A stretch of 64,000 nucleotides of DNA, from NCBI GenBank assembly GCA_001600415.1, contig BCJX01000009.1, positions 724,358-788,357 of the forward strand. The letters are read 5' to 3'. A program made the translations under genes and the position numbers. Source of the DNA: Pascua guehoae (lineage: Eukaryota; Basidiomycota; Tremellomycetes; Trichosporonales; Trichosporonaceae). The first letter of the stretch is position 1, and each line of letters opens with the position of its first letter. The notes below the pieces were generated by a model that was not told the DNA's origin, did no database searches, and saw only the letters and a list, made by a program, of their open reading frames with translations. This document shows positions 11,555 to 23,212 of the stretch, in pieces.

Positions 11555-12284
11555 GACGATTGGAGACGAGGCCGTAGAGTGTGACTTGTTGGAACGGTTG
11601 GTCTCCCGGCCTCGGGGTTGCTTTGTTGCTCGATAATCAAGGCAGGCGTGGACGCCATCGGCTATCATTCCAGACGCGTCATGACGCCATCGGGCGTGCC
11701 TGTCACGTGGCGCATCACCCCCCGCATGCCCCCATGCCCCGTTTGTCGTTGACAAAGGAGCGACTTTTACATTCCACCGCGTGCCGTGGCGCTGCCGACA
11801 TTGTCGCACGTCCGACGCATCTACGAGGGCGCGGCATGCCGGTTGCCGTGCATGCCGTGGCGGATATGGCGGGCAGGACACGGAAATGGAGGCAGATGAT
11901 TGGAGAACATGGTACTGTAGTTGTCCCGCGGGGCCGACGCCGCCGCGGCGACTTGTTCTACAGTCTGTCTTGTTAGTGGCAGGTGTGACGGTGATGGTAG
12001 ATCAGAACACCCACACACCGCAGCGGCTCAACTTTTTATGGCGGCATCCACGCAGGTCGGTGGTACGGTTCTACGAGTCCACCTCTGCGATTGCTGGCTT
12101 GGTTGCGACGAGGTGGGTAGTCTACCTCAGAGGTGCCACCGGGCAGCTGCCGTGCCTCCCCCATGGCCAATCGTGCTGCATGTGAGACTCACTTGACTCA
12201 CAGCTCCAGACCGTCTCCGCCATTCGGTCTCCAGCTCGTCCCGTTAGCCCCCGCTCATCCATCTCTGCCACACGCACCTCAAAA
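11555..12284. other. Intergenic region upstream of the lipid kinase gene
   Basis: No gene recognised on either strand; it probably contains the promoter of the lipid kinase gene starting at 11554. Confidence 0.5.
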
Positions 12285-12318
12285 AGCTGTCCTGCACAGG
12301 CTTGAACTGTGGACCATT
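12285..12318 (-). pseudogene. tRNA 3'-half relic (T arm plus acceptor side)
   Basis: On the minus strand this 34-base piece matches the 3' half of the tRNA-Asn at 12501-12591: GGTCC, TTCAAGC T-loop, GGACAGCT. The T stem differs at two positions on each side but still pairs (CACAG with CTGTG instead of CTGAG with CTCAG). I find no D arm, anticodon arm or matching 5' acceptor strand upstream, so it is a fragment and not a full tRNA. Confidence 0.55.
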
Positions 12319-12500
12319 TTTGGAGTCTAGAGACAGGCCTGGACGAGATGCCCAACCCAACGTACTATGTAGGTTGATACTCTCATCTTTCACCACCACC
12401 AATCCCATCAACCCTTTCCGCTCCGCCCCTCAGCCCAACACTCGTCCGCTCTCTACCACAGACTCTTGTCGTCTGGTTGTGGCCGAGGCCAAAAGGACAG
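12319..12500. other. Short spacer between tRNA relic and tRNA-Asn
   Basis: No feature beyond pyrimidine-rich sequence was seen. Confidence 0.5.
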
Positions 12501-12591
12501 CTGTCCCACTGAGGCTTGAACTCAGGACCTTTCGATGTCACGGTGCGTCGGGCGTAACAGTCGAATGCTCTACCTACTGAGCCATAGGACA
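12501..12591 (-). tRNA. tRNA-Asn (anticodon GTT) with an 18-nt intron
   Basis: The cloverleaf reads by eye. Acceptor TGTCCTA pairs with TGGGACA (one G-U). The D arm is GCTCAGTAGGTAGAGC. The anticodon stem is TTCGA with TCGAA, around the loop CTGTTA plus A. The T arm is CTGAG, TTCAAGC, CTCAG, and the discriminator is G. The intron of 18 nt lies after position 37, the canonical eukaryotic site. The mature length is 73 nt before CCA addition. Intragenic A and B boxes are intact. Confidence 0.82.
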
Positions 12592-13489
12592 GGTTGGCTC
12601 TTGGTCCCGCGCACCGCACACTGGGGGCCCTGGGATCGTTGCCGATATCCCAAGGCAACAAGGTGGGGTATCAAATGGTGTGAAATTGGGCACGCAGGAG
12701 CGTGTGTTTTGGTGATACCAGGCGGTGGTATTGCTGTAAACCGCGTCGATGAAAGTGGCACTCTGCCACGACCGGCGACCGCATGGAGTCTACAAGCCCA
12801 AACGAGTGTCGCCTCCTATCCCCTCACGCAAACCTGGGACGGGGTATACAGGTCACTCTCTGGGGTGGGTTCAGGAGACCTGGGGTTGGGTAGGGAGGGG
12901 GAACAAGCTTCGGATGGTGTGCTGGTACATATGGGAAAGGGGAAGGATTGGGAGCGACGTGGGGGGGGGGTAGGTTGATGGTGCAAACAGCTGGCTTCAG
13001 TGGCACACCGTATCCGCTACCTCTCGCTGTGCCCCTCGCCGCTTCCCCTCAATACCACTACAATCCCCCCCCCCCCCTATCATCATCACTCGCCACCATC
13101 CCCCATCTTCTTCTCTAGACAGGACCCCTCGTCTTCGACCGTGCAGCACCGTCACACCCCACATTATTCCCCGCTGTCCCTGGCTTGGACTGTTGGCACG
13201 CAAGGGACTACATGCCTGCTGGTCCCCCTCGCCTCAGTTTGGCTAACACTCACTCACACAGTCCGACTGCTACTCGTCTACCCTCTCCTTTGCGTGTCTG
13301 TCTCCTCTGTACTCCCCTCAACAGGACCTCGCAGTTTAGACACTATTGAATCCATTACGTCTAAAAATGTATTAAAAAAAATGATGTATAAAATGCCGTA
13401 GTGTCGAGCCATGCAGTTTTGTTACAGTACAGTACAGTGCAAAAGTCGTAATGTGGGGTGACTGCAGTGCTCTAAAAGTCTACGCAAAC
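12592..13489. other. Intergenic region with short G and C runs
   Basis: No gene recognised. It contains a G10 run at 12961-12970 and a C13 run near 13065-13077, followed by AT-rich sequence downstream of the MFS gene. Confidence 0.55.
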
Positions 13490-15653
13490 CTAGACAGCCT
13501 CGGCGCCCGTAGGTGTTGTCGCCTTTACACTCGAGGTCTCGTCCTCGGCACCCGCGGCGTCCTCGCTACCTTCCTTGTCGGCATAGCTGGGCATCTTGTC
13601 CTGGCGGTACCAGAGCAGAAACACAATACCAGTGACCAAGACGTACGCGGACGAAAAGTAGTATCCGTTCTGGGACCCAGACCAGTCCTCGATCGTCCCG
13701 TCGCCCGTCGCGAGGAGGCCCGACTGGATGGCGACGCCGACGACCGAGCCGAGCTGGAAGACGACGTTGACAAAGCTGCCCCCGATGCCGGCAAACTCGA
13801 CGGGGAACGACTGGATCACGCACGTGCTGGCAGTTAGGACCCAGCATCTCCGAGGGGTTGCGCAGACTCACTTCATGCCGATGAAGACGACCATGCCGCC
13901 GGCACACCCGATAATCTGGCCCGTAAAGATGTCTGGCGGGTTAGTCGGCTGTCCCAGGCTGTCCCAGGTTGTCCCAGGTTGTCCCAGGTTGTCCCAGGTT
14001 GTCCCAGGCTGCCCCAGGCTGTCCCAGTCCCCACCCCGACTCACACTTCCAGTAGTCGACGCCGTGGCCGCCGCCCGAGAACGCCAGCAGCATGCTGCCG
14101 ATAAAGCACAGCACGGACGCGACGGGCTGCACGTACCGCGGGCGCGTGATGAGCTTTGGAAACGCCTGCGTCGCATAGCCTGCAATGATGCCGACGACGC
14201 CGATGGGCACGAGCTTTGCGGCGGCGAGAATCGGCGAGTCGTGCAGCACGTCCTGGAAGTAGGTTGCCGCGCGGAGCTCGTAGGTTGCAAACCCTGTGTG
14301 TGAGCGGTGTCGGGGAGAGGTAAAAGTGCTTAGGGTAGGAAGACGGGGGAGAGTGTTTGCACTCGGTGGGGTTTCCTCTTCAATGTAGTTTCCTACTCGG
14401 TGGGATTTCCTAGTGGGTGCCCACTCCTACTCGAGGGTTCCTACTCACACATGAGGATGCCGGTCGACTGGAGAACAAGGGGGAAGATGTTTGGAAACTT
14501 CCAAATGTCATGGGGCAGGAGCGAATATCCACGCGGAGCCTTGTGCTCCCATACCAAAAAGCAGGGGAGGAGGACGAGGGAGACGACGAGCGGTGCGATA
14601 AAGATGGGGCTCCCCCATCCGTCGACGACACCCTGAGTGAAGGCGAGGATGAAAAGCACCATGAAGCCCATGAGGAGCAAGACGCCGCCGATATCCATGC
14701 GCTTTACCTTGTCCATGCCCGGCAGGCCCTCTGCGACGGCATATGTGCGCGGCATGAGAAACCAGGCGAGGACAGAAAAGGGCAGGACGACCATGGCGAC
14801 AAAGCGGAAATACCACCGCCACGACGCCATGACAAAGACGCCCGCGAGGAGCATGCCGAGCGTATTCGAAAGCGCGCCCGCGAGGGCAAACAGGCCCAGT
14901 TTCTTGCCCTGCTCTTCTGGCCGCGGAAACGTCTGCACAATCATGTTGATCGACGACGGGATCGTGAGGACCGCCAGCATGCCGCAAAACGCCCGCAGGA
15001 CGAGAAATGCGTATTGGTTCTCCATGAAGGACAGGATCAGGTAGAAGACGCCCTGCCCCGCAAATCCCACCGTGTACACTACCGACGGCGGGTACAGGTC
15101 CGCCAACCGGCCGGCAAATAGGAGCATGGCAGCGTAGGCGAGCGAGTACGAGCCGAGAATCCACGCCTGGTTGCCGATCCCGATACCCAGGTCGGCCGCG
15201 ATCGGTGCCGTCCTGCAGAGTTAGTGGATTAATCTCAGTCAAGGGGCATAAAAAGAAACGCACATGAGAAATGTGGCGGTCGCGCCCGCACCGTCGATAA
15301 ACATGGACATGCACTGGGGTCAGAACTGTACTTGGCTCCAAACCAGCACCCATTCACGCCTACCCAAACACGCCGATACGCACAAAGACAAACAGCAGCA
15401 CATGCTTGCGAACCGTGGGCAGCGTCGCGAGGACATTCCGCTTCTCCGCAATGGGTTTATCCTCGCCGCCGAGCTCGGCATCGACTTCGCCCACCGTCGA
15501 CTCGGGCAGGCCGGGTGGGGACAACGTCGCGGCGTCCTTGTCATTGTCATTGTCATTGCCGACGCCGTCGAGAGGCTTGCCGCCCCCAGTCGGGGACGGC
15601 GCTGCGACGTCCATCTCGATCGGCTCGGGCTCGGGTGGTGGTCGGGGGAGCAT
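13490..15653 (-). CDS. Major facilitator superfamily transporter, DHA2/ATR1-like multidrug efflux type
   Basis: Polytopic plasma-membrane transporter, likely a proton antiporter for toxic compounds. Six exons: 15653-15384, 15313-15264, 15212-14449, 14293-14045, 13932-13872 and 13826-13490; 576 residues. The N-terminus is an acidic Pro-rich cytosolic tail. The first membrane helix spans the first splice (KHVLLFVF then CMSMFIDGAGA), followed by MTAPIAADLGIG. The family loop motif appears as AGRLADLYPP. Further helices, including QAWILGSYSLAYAAMLL and MFVMASWRWYF-like stretches, are consistent with about 14 segments, and the protein ends in an acidic tail (DKEGSEDAAG). Fungal ATR1/aminotriazole-resistance proteins have this layout. 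The donor of intron 1 (GTGCGT at 15383) was chosen because it alone keeps phase with the next exon. Substrate unknown. Confidence 0.85.
13947..14027. repeat. 10-bp tandem repeat TTGTCCCAGG inside an MFS intron
   Basis: About eight units (CTGTCCCAGG, TTGTCCCAGG, CTGCCCCAGG) fill most of the intron 13933-14044. On the coding strand the unit is CCTGGGACAA or CCTGGGACAG. Confidence 0.85.
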
Positions 15654-17625
15654 GGAAAGTTGTAGTGTGGGAGTGGGATGGAGGGGGGAGTGAGGGTGTA
15701 GAGTACTATTCTATGGTGCTTCCATGTGCGTCTAGAAGGATCTGAGATGTATTGCGGGTTGCACTCGACTGATATTTAAGTATTTCACTTGCATGCTGTG
15801 GAGCGGATTGTTGTTGCCATACTTTGCACTCCGCACAGTGGCGCTCGGAACCGGGCCCCTCTGGCATGTTTCAGCTTCAGTGTGGCAGAGTCGCGTTCGG
15901 ATCCGAAAAAAAACATGACTGGGGTATTGTCTTGGCATACACATCGACGGCGTACTACGGCTGGTATCACGACTCGCCGCGCCGAGCTCCGCGCCGACCG
16001 AAAACGAAAAACGGAAACGGAAATTGATGCCGAGACGAGGTTAGCGAAGCGGCAGCGAGCGCAGCGGGTGTCAAGACTTGGCCTTGTCCATGGGCTCAAC
16101 TACCTGCGAAATGACGGTACTTTACAAGCTCCACAGGCAGCGCACGTAGGGTGTTTTCCTCAGGGTGAGACTGGACACTACAGCTGACCCGCATCTCAGC
16201 ATCACGGCCGCATGCCTCGGCATCCATGTGTCTTTGACGGACCTTCCCCGAGAGCCAGTGATAACGAAAGGGGGAGTGGGGAGCGGTTGGGAGCCTGTCC
16301 CGCCGGGCCCATGGGCCAGAGTGACACACTGGAGTAGTGTTTGACAACATGAAGTGGGCCTTCACCGATAAGCATGGTTGGATCTAGGACAGGCAGGGTG
16401 CTGCGTGTCGCGTTGCCACACAGACCAAGTCCTTGACACATGTCGAGACAAAAGTACGCAAAGAATCTCAGCAAACGTTTGTCGTGAGCGATAGCGATGC
16501 ATAGAATGAACGCGCGAGTATATGTACAGTGCCCGGCTCGAGTGTACCTGCGACAGAGCGCACACTCGCATGGACATACACATTCGGGGCTCGAGTCCCC
16601 ACACCAGGAGCCTCGTCCTCAATTTCGATCCTCCACTGTCCAGCCTAGGACATTGCCTGCATGCACCGATGGCTACAACCTTCACCCAAGGTCCATGGAC
16701 CAGGAACGCGACGGAAGACGCCTGTGTATGTCCAACGATACAGAGTCTGGGTGGATCGAGTCCAGGAGCGAGCCCTGACCTGAGACTGGACAAACGCCCA
16801 GGAACCCCAGGCCCGGCCAATGTCAGAGTTGGCTACTGGGAGCACCTGGGCGATCGTCTACTGACACGTGCTGTAGAATGAGCGGGGAGCGGGAGGCGCT
16901 GGATGTCTGGGGGCTCTATGGGCGACGTTGGTGAACGACGTGGTTGGCGTGTATATGCGGGGATTGAGGGGGAGTGGGCCCGTACGCTGGCTGAGGGCAG
17001 CGTCTAAGTGGCGAACAATGTGGCGTGGGGATGGTTTTTTTGCGTGCTTGTTCGCCTGTTCTCAGAGAATGTCCTGGATGCGAAATGCGACAGGATGGGA
17101 GAGGAAGGGGCAGCACAACATGAGCAACAATGGCCAAAAGGAGAGATCATTAGCGTGCACCTCCCCCCCCCCCCCCCCCTTTCCAACTTGCGGGGGAGTG
17201 GGGGAGGTAGAGAGCTTGATGTGGAATGAAGGTACGGTCACAGTCGACCGGGCGGCGGGCGCTGGGATAATTAACGGTATCACACAAGAGGAAGAGAACA
17301 GCAAGAGGAAGAGAACAGAACACAAGAGGAAGAGAACAATACGCCAGATGATGTGACCGGCAGGCACGAAAGAGGAAGAGAACAGCACGCAAGGAACAAT
17401 ACACCACACAAGACGAAGACGATAGCACACAAGAGGAAGAGAACAGTACGCAAGAGGAAGAGAACAGTACGCAAGACGAAAAGAACAGCACGCAAGACGA
17501 AGAGACCAGGATTGCGGCAGAAGCAGCGGGCGAAACGAGCCTCCTCCATTCGGGTAGCAAGAATTACATGGGGTGGGATACTATGTGCTTGTAGCAGTAG
17601 CAGTAGCAAGAGCCAGAGGCAACTT
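15654..17625. other. 2-kb intergenic region
   Basis: No gene recognised on either strand. It contains a C17 run at about 17163-17179 and the GAAGAGAACA repeat listed separately. The part next to 15653 is presumably the MFS promoter. Confidence 0.5.
17281..17515. repeat. Degenerate AAGAGGAAGAGAACAG minisatellite
   Basis: About ten imperfect copies of a 15-23 bp unit (CACAAGAGGAAGAGAACA, GCAAGACGAAGAGA) lie 110 bp downstream of the GPI-type protein gene. Confidence 0.75.
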
Positions 17626-18193
17626 TTAGAGGAGCGCGGCCGCCGCGACGCCGGCAAACACGAGGCCGGCGTTGGCGTAGAGCTGTTCGGCGCCGCTAGT
17701 GCCCGTGGGCGACGGGGACATGGTGGGCGATCCGCTCACGGTGCCCGTGCCGGTGGTGGGGGAGACGGTCGGGGAGACGGTCCCGGTGCCGGTGGGCGAG
17801 ACGCTGCCGGTGTCGGTGGGCGAGACGGAGGGCGAGACGGAAGGCGAGACGGACACGGACGTGTCTGTCGTGGCGCTCGTCTCGGTGACGGCGCTCGTCT
17901 CGGTGGCCGTGTCGGTCGCCGTGTCGGTGCCCTGGGTGGTCAACATTGCCCCCGCGTCATAGGTCAGAGTCAACGTCTGGTCACCCACCGTCGTCGTCTC
18001 GGTTACGCTGGCCGTGTCTGTCGGCGACGCCGTGTCCGTCACCGTGTCTGCGGGCGATGTCGTCGCGTCCGTTGCTGGGTGTCAGTAAGGACTGAATGAG
18101 GCAGTTTAGGCGTGGCCCAGTTCAGCTCGACTTACTGTCCTGGGCAGCGACGAGGGCCGCGAACAGGGCGAGGAGGAGGGCCTTGCTGTACAT
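17626..18193 (-). CDS. Small secreted Ser/Thr-rich protein, probably GPI-anchored
   Basis: Two exons, 18193-18136 and 18074-17626, give 168 residues. Residues 1-18 (MYSKALLLALFAALVAAQ) form a clear signal peptide. The middle is almost entirely Thr, Ser, Pro, Val, Asp and Gly, with TDTA-, SPSV- and TGTGTVSP-type repeats, and should be heavily O-mannosylated. The end is a small-residue stretch (GTSGAEQ) followed by a hydrophobic tail (LVFAGVAAAALL), the usual GPI-addition signal. This is the layout of fungal cell-surface or cell-wall mucin-like proteins. No enzymatic domain is seen and no specific function can be assigned. The intron (GTAAGT donor, TACTGAC branch, CAG) joins in phase. Confidence 0.8.
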
Positions 18194-19679
18194 GGTTGGT
18201 TGGAGAGTGGTGTGCGAGTAGGCAGAACGTTTGGGTGGGTGGTAATGACAGACTGGGACGGTTGGGGAAACGGGGTGGGTAAAAACCGCCACTTGGGGGC
18301 CTTTATACCTTGTGCCATCTTCTTTCTCACCCGTTCGACCCCGCGTGCGCCACCCCATACCGCAAATGCCAAGCGACAACTGCGCGCCTGCGCCCGTGCT
18401 AGCGTATACCCCGCTGCGCATACCAGTGCGCTCAGCTTGGGTGGGTGTGGCCAGGGGGTTTTGACCGGCGCTCACCGTCCAGAACAGTTCCCACCGAGCC
18501 ACTCAGCCACTCGGGGCCTACATGGTCGCCCTTGTCTCCCTTTTCCATGATGATTTTCCCCGACAAGTGGCCCCGCGGCCCCGGATACCTCACCACAGTG
18601 GACATGTATGCCTGACGCCAGCCGCGCAGCGTGGGAACGTCGCCCCTCTCCTACCCGACTCGTCGACGGGTGCACGTGAGTTGCAGCTGCATGCGTTCAG
18701 AAGAGAGCAGAACATGCAGCACGGACGCAACGACGCAGCACGCAGCAGCGCCCGCGTGGGCGGTGGGGCCACAGCGCATCTGTCGCCGCGCCCGCCGCGA
18801 CGCACACGGAACATAATCCCCGGTCCAGTCCCAGCCTGGCCAGCACGAGTGGACGTGACGTCAAGTACATACCGACCCTCGGGGCGGTGCACACCCAAAA
18901 CCCAGTAAACTCTGAACTCTGACAGACAGACCACAGACAGCGGCACTCGGCCACTACACACCGGCCCCCTCCTGCCCGCCTCAACCTGGCCGGGGAACAG
19001 ACCCGAAACCCATCGCTTCTCGGACCGCCGCTGGTGCGCAGGCACGCCCACGCCCTCCCTAGAGCCCGGCAAGGAATGGGAAAAGGCGTGCGCAGCAGGT
19101 GGCGGTGCAGAGGTGCAGGCGTGCGCAGCACCGGCGGCGCGGGCGGTGTGAGGGGCGATTGGGGGTGGGGGTGTGGCGTGGGAAAACAGTGGCCTCTGGG
19201 CTCCACTGTTGACGTACGCTGATGATGGGAGCGAAAACAAAAGACTGTTGTGACGGTGATCTGCGTGGGCCTTTGTTGGGGTCGCGTCTGCGGTCTGCGC
19301 TGTGCGCCAGTGTCAGTTGTCGCTCTAGTTGTTGTTGGGGTGTCAGACTGGCCTGCCCCTTTGGGCTCGACATTGTTGTGGCTTCAGTGATACAGATTTC
19401 TTGGCATTTTCCCCTCGAGGTATGCGCACGCACATGTCCACTTTAGCAGTGCCCATGTGCGTCTGTTGCCACTGGAAATGCCACACTGCAGGTGAGGCAT
19501 ATTTTTGTTTCCGTCAAGGGTTGCCCACGTGGAAACCATGCTCTGGGTTCGTGCCTGAGCCAGATCTCCCACTCTGCATGGCATCAACAATCGACGCGCG
19601 CGTGAGGATTGCGACAAAGTCAACTTACCCCCACCACCACATACTTCATTATCACGTACACGACCATTCCTGGCCCACG
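18194..19679. other. Intergenic region between the surface protein and TRAIP-like genes
   Basis: The flanking genes diverge from here, so both promoters should lie inside. A minus-strand frame near 19060-19380 starts MSSPKGQASL but shows no family features; I left it out as a gene. Confidence 0.5.
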
Positions 19680-22160
19680 ATGCCGGCTTTCCGTGCAGAA
19701 GACGCGTCATGCGCCATCTGCATGGACAATCTCTTTCACTGTAAAGACGACCTGGACGAGGTGCTCCCCATTGCCACCCCAGACTGTGGTGAGTCTCGGC
19801 CCGTGGACGCGGACGCCGACGCGTGCGATCGTACCTGTGACAGTGACTATTGTCGAGAAACGGAGCACGATCACGCTGTCATTCCCATCACACCAACTGC
19901 CATTTAGACTTCCCTCCCACTGACACGCACACGCAGGCCACGTATTCCACGAACCATGCCTGCTCAACTGGTTCCAGACGCAAGCGGCGCAATACGTCGA
20001 GCAGCTGCGCGCGCAGGGTGTGCGTATCCGCGGCGCGTCGCCGACCGAGCATGACGCACCGGCCGAGTGTCCCTCGTGCCGCACAGAGGTGTTCGCCGAC
20101 CCCGAGACGGGCGCGCCGGGCCTGCACCGCCTGTTTATCAACTGGAGCGAGGAGGGTATCGCCGCCGGGCCGTCGCCGTCGCAGCGCACGCCGATGGTCG
20201 GATCCAGCCCGGCGCGGTTTAATGCTGCAGACCGCGAGGTTCTGAGTCTGGCGCGCCGCGCGCGGAATGTGACGGCAGAGGTCGGCGCTCTCAACCCCGA
20301 GCGCGCAGAGGACGAGGTCGAGGGGACGCTGCGGCGCGTTGAGACACTGGCCGCTGATGCCGTCTCGTTGAAGGCCGCCAAGGGCTTCAAGGTGAGCTTT
20401 ATACCTCTTGCTGTTTCTCAAGCTGACGCCCGCAGCAATACGTCGGCGGGCTCAATGCCGCGATCAACAATCTCCGCGACGCGCTCGAGACGCACCCCCT
20501 CATACCCGTCCTCCAGGGCCGCCTCGAGGCGGCACAGTTTGCACACGAGCAGATGCGCCGCGCGTTAATGGACGAGCAGACACTCATGGTCCGCGAGGCG
20601 GTGCGGATGGAGCGCGCAAAGGCAGAAAAGGCGGTCAAGAATGCCAACTCTGCGCGCGATGTCATGGAGCGCGAGCTCCAACGGGTCAAGGTGGAACATA
20701 ATGCATTCAAGCGCGCCACAAAGGAGCGCGAGGCAGAGATGGAAAAGAGGCTCGGCGATGCAAGGCGGTGAGTACGAGTCTCCAGTCTCTACCAAAACTG
20801 TACACTAATGCCAGCGCACTCGAACACCAAAAGGCAGACTACGAGGCGCTCGAGGGCGTGGTCACCGACCGCACGCGCCAGCTCAAGATGGCGCAGATCA
20901 AGGTGGGTTCCAGGACTGCTGCTGTATCTAACCCACCAGCTAGACTCGCGCAAAGCTCTCAAGGAGGAAGTGGAGCGTCTCCGCGCCGAGAATGCTAACC
21001 TCCGCAACCGGCCACATCAATCTGGGTCCAGCTCTTCGCTCCACGCCGGACCCTCGGGCTCGGGATCAGGCTCGAGCTCGCAGTCGTCACAACGCAAGCG
21101 CTCGCCCAAGCGCCACATTGACGATCTCGACGCCGACGACGACACCGCTTCGGCCGATATCAGCCTTTCTGACATTATCGCGGGCCCCTCGCGCTCATCC
21201 CACCGCCGCACCCACGACGAGGACGAGTCGCTCCTGATTGAAATGCCGTCGTTTGACGAGGACCGCCGCGCCGCGGGCCGGAGCACCACTGCGCGCACGT
21301 TCAAGTTTGACATGGATGAGGGTCTCGTGCGCGACACGCCGGCACGGAGCAAGAGCAGCAAGGACAAGGACAAGCACAAGGCCAAGGCCGTCGACCGCAC
21401 AGGCAGCCGCGACCCCGCACGGAGCAAGTACTTTGTTTCTTCCGAGGCGTCGTCGTCCCGCTCCAAGCCTGACAAGGACGTGCTTGTCCCAGCCTCGTCG
21501 CCGCCCGCAGCCAAGCGCTCCCGTACCAACCCCTTCACCTCGATGCGGGCCCGACCCCAGCCAGTCAGCCATGCCGACGACGACGTCTACCTCTACCCCG
21601 ATACGGACAGTGCTCCCAGCCGGCCGTCTCGGGCCTCTGGTGCCGGTCACAAGGCCGTGGACTACACCGACGACGTCGAAGTGGACCTGGACACTATTCT
21701 CGACGGCGAGGACAGCAAGCCCGCGCACCGCGCGAGCGCGGAGCCCCTGGACATCTTGTCCGATGTTGGCGACTCCGACGTTGACCACAACCTTGGCCTT
21801 CACAAGCCCGTGGCTCGTGGCGTCACCCGCCGCGCAGAACCGACGGCATTGACAAACGCCTCGCTCCGCAACCGGTCCGACCGCACGCACGCGTCCTCGT
21901 CATCGTACAGCCGCGCCAGCCAGCTCATGGACCCCGACGTCGAAATCGTCGACCTTGTATCCTCGGACGACGCCCCGGCCCCCGCCCAACCTCGCGCACG
22001 CAAACAGGCAGCGCCGAGCGCGCGCGACCTCGCCCTCCGCTCGCCGCTCGCGAGCAGCGCGCGCGCGAATGGGAGCGTGGCGGAGATGCTTGGCATTACG
22101 CCGCAGGGGCGCCTCAAGCGTAGTGTCGCTACGGGCCCGCGGGTGAGGCGCCGGGCCTAA
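19680..22160 (+). CDS. RING-H2 coiled-coil protein, TRAIP/NOPO-like E3 ubiquitin ligase
   Basis: Five exons: 19680-19788, 19937-20391, 20436-20767, 20815-20902 and 20940-22160; 734 residues. A RING-H2 finger opens the protein: C11-x2-C14, C36-x-H38-x2-H41-x2-C44, then C81-x2-C84, with a longer than usual loop before the last pair. A short hydrophobic segment (LHRLFINW) follows, as after the RING of TRAIP. Residues about 190-355 are strongly coiled-coil, and the C-terminal half is disordered, acidic and Ser-rich. RING plus long coiled coil is the TRAIP layout, an E3 ligase in replication-stress and inter-strand crosslink handling. A clear C-terminal PCNA-binding box is not seen; the protein ends in a basic tail (RVRRRA). 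The RING assignment is firm, the TRAIP orthology is tentative. Confidence 0.8.
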
Positions 22161-23212
22161 GGGGGATGCGGCCTGCTGGTGGCGTTGTGCCGCCAGGGTA
22201 GGACGAGGATGTGGAGAGCCGGAGGATATGAGCCTAGGGAGGGAGGGAGGATAGGAGGGTGGGAAGGTAGGCAAGGCAGGGTCGAGACTGGCTTCAGGTG
22301 GAGACAGAGGTGCATAAGAAAGACGAGGAGACGGAAGAGAGACGGGAGAGACGGGAGAGACGGAAGAGACGAGAGAGACGCAAGAGACGCAAGAGACGCA
22401 AGAGGGCGACGATAGGGACTGAAGAGTGATTGAAGAGAGACGGAAGAGAGACGGAAGAGACACAGAAGACTGAAGAGAGACGCATACGGGACAAGGAGAC
22501 GGATACAGCGCACGAGACGGATACAACACACATTGCCTTGTATGACTAGTTTGTAGTTTGTTACAGCCACATAGCCATTGCAACCAGATCATCATCACTG
22601 GACCTGTCACCGCAACCACCGGGACAAGCCGCAGAGTGCGTAGAGTATGACGCAAGCGCCCCGGATCCACTAGAGTAGAGTACGATTGGGCTTGCGTCGT
22701 TTCGGTTCGGCCAGGACGCCGTGCCGTGCTCCGACACTAGCTCCCAGCTGGGCTAGTACGACGGCGGCTAGCTCGGTGCTAGCTGCTAGCTGCTAGCTGC
22801 TGGCGTTAACAGCTAGCTAGCTGCGCAGATACTAGACTGCACAGCATCAAGGATTAAGGTGATTAGGGTGATTAAAGTGTTCAGCACAAAACGTCGATCA
22901 CGCACGTGTCGTCGCCCTCGCACGCCATGCGTCACAGTATGCACACTGCACTGCACGCTGTACGCTGTACGCAGCTGTACCGGTACGCATGTACGTTTAC
23001 GTTTACGTGCCGCGTGCCTCACACGCGCACGTACCCTTCGGTATGTAAAAGTGCATTTCAAAGAGTGTCGGGTTCTGTTCTGTTCGTACAACGGGGGGCA
23101 AGACTATGCAAGACAACTGGGACCTGGGATCGTGTGTGGTTTGGAGGTGGAGCGGCTCGACGGCAAAGCAGGCCGGCGCGGCCGAGCGGCTGCTAGCGCT
23201 GCTGCGCTGCAG
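22161..23212. other. Intergenic region with purine repeats and GCTAGCT repeats
   Basis: No gene seen. 22200-22500 is a purine-rich degenerate repeat of AGAGACGGA/GAGAGACG units. 22730-22830 is dense in GCTAGCT/AGCTGCT palindromic motifs. The flanking genes converge here. Confidence 0.65.
22735..22828. repeat. GCTAGCT-rich short palindromic repeat cluster
   Basis: More than ten overlapping copies of CTAGCT, GCTAGCTGCTAGC and similar self-complementary units occur in under 100 bp, and could fold on either strand. Confidence 0.7.

Noticed and set aside
12319..12380. 5' half of a second tRNA next to the relic
   Set aside because: No D arm or acceptor strand pairing with the relic 3' end was found within 100 bases.
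19059..19433. Minus-strand frame with MSSPKGQASLTPQQQLERQL
   Set aside because: No family, no splice-supported continuation and located in a divergent promoter region; possible but unsupported.
22850..22880. GGTGATTAGGGTGATTAAAG as telomeric remnant
   Set aside because: Only a loose resemblance to TTAGGG, not in tandem.
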